Shown here one piece after another: positions 10,865-20,504 of a stretch of DNA of 64,000 nt (the first letter of the stretch is position 1; every line of letters starts with the position of its first letter). The translations under genes were made by a program, and so were the position numbers. This DNA is from Marsupella aquatica. Its lineage: Eukaryota > Marchantiophyta. The notes under the pieces were generated by a model. The model saw nothing but the letters and a program-made list of their open reading frames with translations, was not told the DNA's origin and did not search any database. The stretch spans positions 16,802,001 through 16,866,000 of the forward strand of contig OZ316897.1 in assembly GCA_973895155.1 (NCBI GenBank), written 5' to 3'.

Positions 10865-11218
10865 AGATGGCCAAAACCAAGAAGACCATGTATCCCCATT
10901 TCCTCACAACTTTCTGTCCAATTGTGGTTCTTCTCCCCATATAGATGTGTCAAGAGTGGGACTGGGGTCGACCTATTGGGCCATCAGAGAGGGAGTTAGC
11001 AAAGAGGGATGGACCCAAGCTCTTAAGCTCCACCTTGAGGAGGAGTTGGTAGAGGTAATTGGTGTTGAATTGGCCCTATATAGGTTCAAAGTTTTTAATT
11101 GTGCCTGGTCAATATTAGAGAGCTTTCAAGGAACTATGTTTTCAAATGCAATTTAACCCTACTTATGTATTGTGTAGGATGAGGAGACAGGGTCTGATGA
11201 GGGAGAGGAGGGTGAGGG
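10865..11218. other. Left flank of the old solo LTR, possible exons on + strand
   Basis: A plus-strand frame at about 10940-11056 (YWAIREGVSKEGWTQALKLH) ends at a possible donor (gag/gtaatt). After an acceptor (tgtgtag at 11177) an acidic stretch (DEETGSDEGEEGEG) begins and would continue, once the inserted material is ignored, at 59910. The locus is not identified. Confidence 0.25.
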
Positions 11219-11269
11219 TGTCACCTGCTTATCAAACGATTTATATGACAAATATGTATTTCTTCCTAC

Positions 11270-11298
11270 CACTAGTAGAAACCGGGGCAATTTAGACC
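11270..11298 (+). repeat. Left terminal inverted repeat of the CACTA element
   Basis: It begins CACTAGTAGAAACCGGGG. It pairs with 29020-29049 with few mismatches and one single-base gap. The next 150 bp hold subterminal words (ataggactaag, aagtccttttt, atgactcg) like those at the right end, the usual binding region for TNPA. Confidence 0.9.
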
Positions 11299-11619
11299 AA
11301 ACCTTATAGGACTAAGGCCACTAAGTCCTTTTTGGCAACCTTAAATGACTCGAAACCATTGCCACGGTTCACATGAACACTACAAAAGACTGTGAGTGCT
11401 TTTTGGTTTTGGATAAGACTATGAAAAGTACCCTTCTTTGTGAATGTATGAACACTCTAGCACATGATGGGTTGTAGGGTTTAGTTGTGGGCTTTAATTT
11501 GATAATGGGCATATGGGGGGGGCACAATTCATTTGACGACCTCTTTACCAACATCCCGCTAACTTGAACACGGACAAACGGCGTAAATGTTGAAATTCCC
11601 TAATTTTGAATATACTCCA

Positions 11620-12125
11620 TAGTGGGTTTGGGGGGGTTTAGGGCTCAAGGGTGGGCCAGTTACATGCGAAGGGTGTGGGGGTTCACCACTAAAGGGGTTT
11701 AGGGGGGTTTATATGCCAAGGGTGGGCCGGTTAGGTCTCAAGGGGGTGGGGGTCAGTAAAGGGGGTTTAGGGTCAGAGAACACTCAATTGAAATAGTGAC
11801 GCAGCGATTTAGGGTAAACAAACAGGGACCGTGGACCCTAACTTGTTTGCTGCCTTGGGAGGATTTGGAGAGCTGGAGGCAACATGCTTCATTGATCCTG
11901 AGCTTGCAAGCGGCGCTCTAAAACGGCCCGTGGCATTGCAAAAACAGTCTGGCCACAGTCGAGTTGTCAAGACATTTAGGGGGTTTATATGTCAAGGTGT
12001 GGGGGTGGCTGAGTTTTCACTAAAGGGGGTTTAGGGGGGGTTTATATGTCAAGGGTGGAGGGTTGAGATGTCAAGGGTGGGGGGTTTAGGGTTAAGGGGA
12101 TGGGGGGTTTAGGGACCATTGGATG
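11620..12125 (+). repeat. G-rich tract with many TTTAGGG motifs
   Basis: About nine TTTAGGG words, the plant telomere repeat unit, occur in 500 bp, mixed with long G runs and the recurring phrase 'gggtttatatg.caag'. The units are degenerate and irregular, so this is not a telomere; it is a diverged repeat with strong G-quadruplex potential on the plus strand. It lies inside the CACTA element, between the left subterminal region and the cargo genes. Confidence 0.75.
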
Positions 12126-15100
12126 GAGTCCATCGATCCCCACCATCAAAAAGTCGCATATTGGAAGTTTACTCAGCTGGGCTATACTTTGAGAGGGCCG
12201 AGTAGTCATGACTTAGCACTAGTTTTTTAGGGGCTAGACAAGGCTTGGAGTGTAATTAATTTAGACACTTGAAGTAGAGGGAATGGGGGCCTGGGGCTAA
12301 CATGAAACCTGCATATTGATGGTCGAGATCACTCAAGGCAATCTCTTTTCATCCGGATGGCTGAGATCACTCTAGGGGCTGCCATGTCATAGTAAGGTTG
12401 GCGCCAAACGGCTCTTTGCACCCTTTTCACCCTCGCGCCTTTCAGTCGTGTTTTACTTTTCTCACAAAGTATCGAGGCTCAACGTTGAATGTTGCGGTTA
12501 GTGTCTGCCACTCAATGTTTAGGGCGAGAGGGTCAAGGGGTTTAGCAAGGTTGCGCTGCTGTTTTGCCTCAAGAGTGTGCAATCAAGGCTTCAATCAGGT
12601 CTCCAGGAGCTGCGGGAGCGCTGTGCAAAGTGTTGCGGGAGGATGTGCAATGTGTTGCGGGAGTGCTGTGCAATGTGTTGTTGCAGGAGTGCTACTGCGG
12701 GAGTGCTGCGCGGGAGTCTGAGCTCAGTGGGAGGGTTTAGGTTTGGCTGATCGATGTGCATTTACAATTGTGGATAGTAGTTTGCATTGGAGTTGCAAAG
12801 GAGCTCGCCAGAGTTGTGAAGGAGCAGGGTGTGGGAGTTGCGGGCTGCCATCGGCCCTCCTATTTTTCTTTTACTCCCACAGCGAGCTCCCGTATGAGCT
12901 CTTGTGTGAGCTTTGTTCAGCTGCGGTGGGTGCTGAGCTTATTTCCGTCGAGCTCAGTTGTGCTGTGCTGATTTTTGTCTAACAAAGCTCGGGGGAGGGT
13001 TGCCGGTTGGACGTTGGAGCTGCGCTTGTGATATTTTGGGGTTCGGGCAAAGGGCGGAGGGCGGAGGGCGAAGATCAAGCATTTTTGTTTTGCTAACGCT
13101 GCGTGGTGGAAACTGGACCTGCGAACTCCTTGTCTATGGTGTTGTGGAGCTGGGCGAGCTGCAACAAGGGACCGAGCCGGGCGACCTGTGAATTAAGGCC
13201 CATCGATCGCTGCTGAAGGTTTGATGTCCAGATTTCTTGCCTGTGAGTCCCCATGTTTGCAGTCTCTGTCCCAATCTCTTGCGCAGTGCTCGGCGTAGTG
13301 ATTACACTTACTGTGATTGACCACCTTGCATGATCTACATCCGTGGGCTGGACCCCAAGAAGTAGATTTCGGCGGCTACTTGCGAAAGGGATTGAAGAGA
13401 TTGGAGTGCTTGCTCTCTTTGTCCCTCCCCTTGAAATTGTGGGCCTTAAAAAGGTCACTTGGCTTATGTAGTTTTGCTCCCCTCCGCTATGTCAATGCGC
13501 GCATGTCCGCTATGTCAATGCACATTTTTTCCCTCTTCTATGTCAGTCGCCGTTTGCCTATAATTGGACTGCTCATTTGATGTCCACTCGTCTGATGTAA
13601 TGCTTCCCGTTGCCGCTGCTGAAGGTTTGATGTCCAGATTTCTTGCCAAACAAAAGTCCCCATGTTTGCAGTGTCTATCCCAGTCTCTTGCGCAGTGCTC
13701 GGCGTAGTGCCCATGATTCGATAGGGAACTGATTCATGAACTGTGACTACTTTTATGCTCTGCAATGTGAATATGTTGGCATTTGCTGCACTTGGTGTTG
13801 ATAGTTTTTGTTAAAACTTCAATTTAAGTACGTGGGAGACAGACGGGAAGTCGGACGGGGAGGTAGAAGTGCACGGGAGACAGACGGGGAGACAGGAGGT
13901 AGCGAGCTATTGATTTGCGCCTTACATGACACCGCCCAACATTCACTTGCTACAAGGACTCATCTTGGTGCACTTTGAGAATCTTCGTGCTGCAAGGTGA
14001 GACTCTTTCCTGGTTGTGAACTTATATATGCCCTCTCATAGTCTCGTTTAATATTGAGGAATGACTATATGCTTTCGTGACACGGCTCATCTGTCCATTT
14101 TTTACTGTGCACGGCTCATCTGTCCATTTTTTATAGCATGATTGACGTCAGCTGTGGCTTAGTCCACCTTCTTGTAACAAAGCAGGCGGTGATTGGACCA
14201 GACCGTGTACTTGGAGCTGCCCCTATCCAGCTGAAGGAGCGTCGAGCACTCTAAGGCAAGAGTTTCTCCTGCATTGTTACCTGGTTACAAGGTTACTCTA
14301 AGGCAAGAGTTTCTCCTGCATTGACAACTTTCCCATGCCACCTTCAATCAGTTTTCCTTTGCACCTTGGCTTGATCATTTCAAAAAACCTGTCACATTGA
14401 GCACGGAATCTATCGCCTAAGTTCAGCCTTTCAGCTTTTTTCCGGACTGTCACATAGCGAGTCGGTCGCGCTACCGGAAGTACTACCACTTTTACTATAC
14501 GGTTCATCTCAGTGCCTTTTATGGAATGCTTTCTTGTTCTTCTACTCGGCATGGCATCATCCTGATTGCCCGTCGCTGTGACCAGCAACGGAAAGCGTAG
14601 ACTCGCGTTTGGATTCAGAGTCTAATCCAGAGTGTAAGGCTCTGAGCAGACCATAATAGGAAGCCTGCCTGATTCTCTAGCCGATCCGACAGAGAGCCAT
14701 CCTTGCAGAACCTGTTTGAGTGTGTTCCAGTGTTCTAGTGTTCAGCTTTCGAGTGGGTTTTGTTATGATTTGATTTGGTGATTGTTTTGGAGTTGTAGCC
14801 GTGGTCAAATGCATGTCTATTAAAAACAAATTCATGGAGCTCAGGTTGCTGCTGTATATAAACCGCAACAGGATCCAGAACTGCCTGCAGTCCCAGCAAA
14901 TCATACATGCTACAGTCACAGGATAGGAGTTCAAGAAGTCTTCACAGTTTCTCATTTTTGTAGAATCTGAGATGTTGCTGGCCCAGGAGATGAGTTTCCC
15001 TTAAGAGTCAGGGACGTCAGCAGTGTGGGCCATGTAATACAGTTGAGAATGATGGCAAGTATAATTTGTTAATGGGTCCAATGCCATGTTTGTGAGCTAT

Positions 15101-15369
15101 TGAGTTGGATAGGAGAAAAAAACCAAAACATTGTCGCAACTGCTTCCAGAACAATCATTCATGGTTAGACTAAGCTTGGCTGAACACCCCTCGCTTGCAT
15201 GGGGCGGACACAATGCGGAATAGGCTGTCATGGAGTTGTCGAATGGATCTTCAATTTTCATGATAAATGTCCCCGGGCGTCCGTCCTATGTGTAGATTTT
15301 ATAGGGGATGATGGGCGAGGATCATCTTTCCCATCTTCCTAAAGCTTTGTCTGCTTTCTGCCACCTCAG
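12126..15369. other. CACTA interior without a recognised gene; several small duplications
   Basis: No gene is called. About 12600-12715 holds a short tandem repeat based on 'tgttgcgggag' and 'tgctgtgcaatg'. A block of about 95 bp is duplicated at 13210-13305 and 13614-13712 (ctgctgaaggtttgatgtcc ... gcgcagtgctcggcgtagtg). 'acggctcatctgtcc' is duplicated near 14085 and 14113, and 'ctctaaggcaagagtttctc' near 14248 and 14293. The frames in this region are short and repeat-driven. Confidence 0.5.
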
Positions 15370-16338
15370 TGGAGGTTCACTTGCACAACACGACAACCAG
15401 TGAGTTTTCTCTTTGCTGCAACCTGCAAGGTGAGACTTTTGATCTTTTTGGATGAAAAAACAGGATCCAAATATGATTTATGTACATGTCCATGGAGAAC
15501 ATGGTTTTATATACATGCTCTTTGTCTCAGGAACTTAGCATCAAATATGTACTATGCACCTTTCATGCTATGTGTATATTGTGACCTGTAGTTGGAACCA
15601 ATTTAGTGAGTGGGAGCTGATAAGTGCAGGTTGGTTGCTGTGGGCAAGGCAAGTCGACCTCCTGCTCGCCTTGCTCATCAAAGGACGTGAACAGAGGACA
15701 TCACAACAAAAGCAACATTTATGGTTAGGACCCGCAACGCTGAACATGTGTGGCTTGCACGCAAGGCAGAGATGTTGCGCCTTGAGTATGTCAGACTGGG
15801 GATTCTTCCAGCCCAATCTGCATGGTACTTTGAGTACTCTCACGGTTTGCTTATGGCCATTATTTGCAATTTGCTGCTACTAATATGTCTCCGACTGAGC
15901 AGCATACACCGGAAGTAAGCAATAGTGGAGGTTTAACTGCACATCAACACATCCAGTGAACTACCTCTCTGCTGCTCACTGGAGGGTGAGACTTTCACTC
16001 TTTCTGGATATTGTAGTTTGTAAGCAAGTTGATTAGGAGTGTTTCATGCTATGTTTACATTGTGACCCCTAGCTGGAACCAATGGAATGACACAGTGAGT
16101 GGGAACTGATAATTTAAGGTTGGTTGCTGTTGGTGAGGCAAGTACAGCTCCTGCTCACCTTGCTGATCGAAGGTGCTTATCAGAGGACGTGAACACACGA
16201 CACTCCACAAAAGCAACACTTATGGTGAGGACCCGCAATGCTGAACATGTGCGGCTTGCACGCAAGGCAGAGATGTTGCGCCTTGAGTATGTCAGACTTG
16301 GGATCCTTCTAGCCCAGTCTGCATGGTACTTTGAGTAC
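15370..16338 (+). repeat. Tandem duplication of an exon-like unit, about 0.5 kb
   Basis: Two copies, about 15370-15838 and 15924-16338, share the same order of words: a 'gtgagact' segment, 'tcatgctatgt.tata/tacattgtgac', 'ggttggttgctgt', then a highly similar 115 bp core. The core reads MVRTRNAEHV.LARKAEML and LRLEYVRLGIL in the plus strand in both copies (15721 and 16219). The core is the best-conserved part, which suggests a coding exon copied with its flanking introns. I do not recognise the protein. It lies upstream of the PHD gene and could be part of the same cargo. Confidence 0.6.
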
Positions 16339-17340
16339 CCAGTTGTTGCCAGGAATAACTACAGCCGCCCTGTACCTGCTTCTCCACCCTTCCCAACATC
16401 CTTGGTATTTTTGTCTCTCGTACATGACCCGCCACAAATTAGGGCCCAAGGGTGTGTGCACAGTTGCCAGTATGACTGTCTTGCCTATAGGGCTTCTGGC
16501 CTAGAGTTGGATGACCGTTCTCTTGGATGTCGGTTTTTTCACAGAGCACAATGTATCATCTGGAACCACTCGCCATCCTGCAGTGTGCCTGGCGATGTCA
16601 CTTGTCCTGCCCTCCCAGACCCCACCACCGCTCACTTTGGTGTCTACACATGTTTGGATCACACGCTGTAGAAGACCACTTGTCACACCGCATGCACAGA
16701 CCAGAGACCATTGACCTATAACTTAACACTTTGACTTGAACAGAGAGGATATTTACTTAAGATTTTGAATTATGAGCAATTTTGGGTCCAGGGTTTACGG
16801 TCAACAGTACATAACTTATCCTATTATGGCTGCACTAAGTACAATATCCTAATTTAAGAGGCTAGCAAGCTCACTTAAAAGTCTCCTTTCAAAGACTGGA
16901 ATTAATGGGCCATGTGATAACCTGGAAAAAGTGATTTATGCCTAACTTATTTGTCTCATTCACTATCATAGCCTATTTAGGATGTATAAATTACAACCCT
17001 GACCACACTGCTTGATACCAATCCTGTTCAAAAAATGCCTGTTTTACATGTCACGACTGTTATATGTGATTCAAATGCATTAAATCTTGTTGCAGATCTC
17101 CTTTGGTGAATCATAGCCACAAAATTGAGGTGTAGGTGGAGCTATTATACGAGGGGATCAGTTTTTAGTGTGGGCTCAACAAACCAAAAAGTATGTCTAC
17201 TCTGCACATGTGTGTGAACATTTCATTGCAGTAGCAATTGCCACTCTAGTCTATATGCTACACTGTACTTTTTGTACACTGCACTAAATTGTATTGTCTG
17301 TGCACTCTACTAAATTGTACTATCTGTCTCAGGCGTAGGC
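16339..17340. other. No certain gene; possible 3' continuation of the duplicated unit, then intergenic
   Basis: The frame of the second copy stays open to 16671 but shows no recognisable domain. From 16672 to 17340 the sequence is AT-rich with no coding frame. It is likely the upstream region of the PHD gene. Confidence 0.35.
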
Positions 17341-18021
17341 ATGGCACGCCCTAAAATCCGAGCCAAGAAGCGGGGGACAGAGGTGAGCAACACAGGTGTA
17401 GTTGGGCCAGATGGTAGTAACTTCTCCGCAAGTCAGATTTTCCAGAAGGCAGCTCATTGTTGTGCCATTTGTGACGATGGTGGTGGCTTAGCCATATGTG
17501 AGGGCCCTTGCATGAGGCATTTCCACCTCAACCCGGAGTCTGACCTTGCTGCAGAAAACAACTGTCCAGGGGTGGGCCTCCCGTCAGCACACCAGGGAGG
17601 CTGGATGTGCACTGATTGTTTGGAGAAGCAGGCTAAGTGTGCACAGTGTGGGAAGTTGGGGTCTTATGAGGGCTCTGTTGATGCTCCACCACTTGTTAGG
17701 AAATGCCCTGACAGATATTGTGTGAGGTTCTTTTGTTTTTCATGTTTGCCCGATCTTGCCACAGCTTGCCCACTTCATAAGTGCAAGGCATGTGGTCAGC
17801 ACGATGAAGATTTCTGGGTGGACATAGTCCACTGTGTTAGGTGTCCCACCATGTGGCACTTTCATTGTTTGAAGGAGCGTCAAGCAGAAGGCTATGCTTG
17901 TGACAGACACATCTATCATCACTCTGCACATGGTGTTGATCGATGGATCTTCTATTGTCATCGCCATGCTATAGATCCTACTTTGCACACTCCCATGAGA
18001 GATCACATTTCTTGGCTTTGA
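17341..18021 (+). CDS. EDM2-like PHD-finger protein carried in the CACTA element
   Basis: A 226-residue ORF starting at an ATG. A basic N terminus (KIRAKKR) could be a nuclear signal. Residues about 41-200 hold three linked Cys/His modules: CAICDDGGGLAICEGPCMRH with a following FH; then CAQCGKLGSYEG and a C..C..C module; then CPLHKCKACGQHDEDF and VRCPTMWHFHC. The phrases 'CAICDDGG', 'EGPCMR.FH', 'C..CGKLGS' and 'CP.HKC..C' are those of the PHD region of Arabidopsis EDM2 and relatives, chromatin readers that act on transposon-containing genes. The SET-independent methyltransferase-like part of EDM2 is absent, so this is a stand-alone reader module. It lies inside the transposon, on the same strand as the transposase genes and 600 bp before the BRCT gene. 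Family assignment is by motif recognition; the function in the element is inference. Confidence 0.8.
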   Translation: MARPKIRAKKRGTEVSNTGVVGPDGSNFSASQIFQKAAHCCAICDDGGGLAICEGPCMRHFHLNPESDLAAENNCPGVGLPSAHQGGWMCTDCLEKQAKCAQCGKLGSYEGSVDAPPLVRKCPDRYCVRFFCFSCLPDLATACPLHKCKACGQHDEDFWVDIVHCVRCPTMWHFHCLKERQAEGYACDRHIYHHSAHGVDRWIFYCHRHAIDPTLHTPMRDHISWL

Positions 18022-18619
18022 ACCTGAATAATGTACATGCATAGTGCACCTGATGTGGATACCTTGGAGATTGCAGACATTCCAATTTTGAGAAGAAGGA
18101 CCTCTGTAGGAGAGGATGCTTAGGCAACAAGTACCCTAAGTTCATTACTTGTTCCTGGGTACATGCCTTCAAAAACTCCCCTTAAGCCTTCTAGGAACTT
18201 TTTTAACTCTGCAATCATTTTGATCACGACTTACATGACACTGCTTAAATTAAATCAGGACTTCTCATTATGAGCATATAAGTTACAAGGCTATTTAATT
18301 TGCGAGAATTCCCTTAAAGTGTACCAACATTTTCTATTCTCATTGAATGTCTGCCCATTTACAACATCTGTATGTGGCATCACAAAACAATTGCACTTGT
18401 CACCTTCAATATTGTCAAGGCACATATTCAAACTATGAGGTGCATGCTTGCAGGTGTCTAGTACGTTTGTCCCAATATTTCTCCCGTTTGGAATCGGAGC
18501 AGAGACTCACCAGACGACTGGACTGGACCAAGTTATAAACGCAGCATTTTAAGGGCCCTCCGATTATCAGGTGAACGCATTATCTTCCGGTCTGCAGTGA
18601 TTAGGTGGCCCGTGTGTAC
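18022..18619. other. Intergenic stretch between PHD and BRCT genes
   Basis: No coding frame of note. It is AT-rich in the middle. It may hold the PHD 3' end and the BRCT promoter; no clear signal was identified. Confidence 0.4.
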
Positions 18620-19468
18620 ATGGCCTCTAGGAAACGTACAAAGGTTGACCACCCGCCTCTGTTGGCTGGAATCAAAGCCATTTTGATTCCTGGCCACTAT
18701 GGGTTCACCCAAGTGAGTTGGCCAATCGTACAAAAACGATTCTCAGAGTTCCATGGGACTGAAGTCAAGGACATCACTCCACAGACTACACATGTTGTTG
18801 CGGGGACATGGCTGGATGTGATGAACAACTGGTCATGGTCCTTCATTGATTCTGCCATTACCAACCAAGGTCTAAAAGTAGTTGAAGTCTCTTGGCTGAC
18901 CGATTCTATTAAACATAGGTGTGTACAGAGTACTGAGCAATATGAGTTGTGGGAGAGTGAGGAGGCCACTGCAGAGGCTTTGGCTGAAAAGGAAGCCTAT
19001 GAAGCAGCGGCAGAGAAACCCAACTTTGCTTCTGTCCAATATGGACCTGTTGTCAACATAGGACACCATCCTATGCGTGCAGATGCTATATTGAATGAGC
19101 ATGGCAAGGAGAGAAATACCATTATGAAGGGGTTCAGTGTGGTATTTGCAGAAGAAGGAATTGGGGAGACTAAGTGCAGATTGTACAAGTCTATAGTTGT
19201 TGAGCTAGGTGGGACAGTGGAGGAGAGTCTAACAGAAACCTCCACTCATGTTGTAGGTCTGTCATACATGAAAATATGCAGAAAATTCTTTAAGACAACA
19301 GTGCGTGATTTTGTCATGAACAACAATCTTTGGGTGCTTTCCCCTGATTGGCTTCTGGAATCAGTAGCTAGAGGGAAGCGACAGAATGCTTGGGACTTTG
19401 ATATTTTTGAGGCCTGGCCCTCCAAGATTCAGCGGAGATGTATGCTTAGCAAAGGTGGGAGAGAGTGA
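18620..19468 (+). CDS. Tandem BRCT-domain protein carried in the CACTA element
   Basis: The ATG at 18620 opens a 282-residue ORF. Two BRCT-like repeats can be seen. The first, about residues 14-110, ends with VVEVSWLTDSIKHRCVQS, the conserved Trp of BRCT. The second, about 170-265, has a glycine start (VELGGTVEESLTETSTHVVG) and ends with LWVLSPDWLLESVARGKRQN. BRCT pairs bind phosphopeptides in DNA-damage and cell-cycle proteins. There is a basic N terminus (SRKRTKVD) and no catalytic domain. A polyadenylation-like 'aataaa' occurs near 19512, 40 bp after the stop. The frame is intact and the gene has no visible intron. A host protein captured by the transposon is the simplest origin; a role in repair of excision sites is only a guess. 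Confidence 0.75.
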   Translation: MASRKRTKVDHPPLLAGIKAILIPGHYGFTQVSWPIVQKRFSEFHGTEVKDITPQTTHVVAGTWLDVMNNWSWSFIDSAITNQGLKVVEVSWLTDSIKHRCVQSTEQYELWESEEATAEALAEKEAYEAAAEKPNFASVQYGPVVNIGHHPMRADAILNEHGKERNTIMKGFSVVFAEEGIGETKCRLYKSIVVELGGTVEESLTETSTHVVGLSYMKICRKFFKTTVRDFVMNNNLWVLSPDWLLESVARGKRQNAWDFDIFEAWPSKIQRRCMLSKGGRE

Positions 19469-19644
19469 GGAGTAGGAGTCCCTCATATTTTTGTATAAAT
19501 CACAATTTTGTAATAAATGTGATCCTTGAACTAACTCATCTTGTCATGGTTGGTCGCAGTTGAAGTGATTGTTGTTTCCTGCTGCGTGGGGTGTGACTGT
19601 GAATCTACTTGCTGGGCTCTGTTTGGCTGAAGACTTTGGTGGGT

Positions 19645-20178
19645 ATGCTGCCTCTTCCAGACCGTCAGGCCCTATGTAGGGTCCTCCTACGGGTTGCATC
19701 GTGCATGGCTACTGCTTGGGCTTACTTGTGTGGATTGGTAACCAGACAGAGTGTAGCTCCATCCGAGATAATGCCTGCAGACCTTGGATGTGTTGTGAAT
19801 GCTGTGGTGAATGAGGATGCACAGTCGGAAGAGGACATTTACTTTTCAGCAGATGAGTTAGACAAGCACGATGCTGTAGGTGGTTCCTTGTTGCCTGATT
19901 TGGCAGATGATATAGTTCTTACACATGTCTGGCCGAGGGTTCTTGTGGTGTCTGGCGCACAAGATATCTGCAAATATAGACTAATTAGTACCCAGTGGAG
20001 GGACTTGGTAGCAACATGTGCACCATGGAGGGCACTGCTGCCACTGCTTGTAGGCACGGATCGAAGACCACCATGGCATGAGCAGGGTTTAGACCTTGAT
20101 GACTTAATGTACATGCCTGAGTACCTCAGGGCTGAGTGGCATCGACAACAGGATTGGTATCCGTATTTGATGTGGTAG
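19645..20178 (+). CDS. F-box-like protein carried in the CACTA element
   Basis: The first ATG of the frame is at 19645, giving 177 residues. About residues 80-130 read LLPDLADDIVLTHVWPRV and then DICKYRLISTQWRDLVATCA, which follows the F-box pattern (LP-D-----IL, ----L-----VS--WR-L). F-box proteins recruit targets to SCF ubiquitin ligases. No LRR or Kelch region follows; the C terminus is short and rich in W and Y. It lies between the BRCT gene and tnpB on the same strand. The domain call is by eye and of moderate certainty. Confidence 0.55.
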   Translation: MLPLPDRQALCRVLLRVASCMATAWAYLCGLVTRQSVAPSEIMPADLGCVVNAVVNEDAQSEEDIYFSADELDKHDAVGGSLLPDLADDIVLTHVWPRVLVVSGAQDICKYRLISTQWRDLVATCAPWRALLPLLVGTDRRPPWHEQGLDLDDLMYMPEYLRAEWHRQQDWYPYLMW

Positions 20179-20504
20179 TAAGATGAGGACATCTCACACC
20201 GGTCTCGCACCTGGCACCTGTGTCTATGACTATACATGATTGGACTCTGATATGGTCATGGATGTACGTGCAGAGGCAGTACATGTGAGGACAGCGGAGG
20301 AGTTGACACCCTCAAACATTTAGGAATTTTGTCTCATTCACTTGAGAATAGGTACATGACTCAGGCGCCTATATTTTTTGTTTTTTTGTTTTTTTGGAAC
20401 GTTACGTATTTTGGCAAGTACAGTCGGGGGTGAAATCCTTAACAGGAAGTGTATTTTTCACTTGCATAATAAAATGACAGGGTGCTGAGTGCGTGTGTAT
20501 AGTG

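Noticed and set aside
11620-12125. True telomere
   Set aside because: Units are degenerate and scattered, and lie between the ends of a transposon.
14298-14955. Minus-strand ORFs of 92-96 codons in the CACTA interior
   Set aside because: No recognised motif, opposite to the other genes, and overlapping a local duplication.
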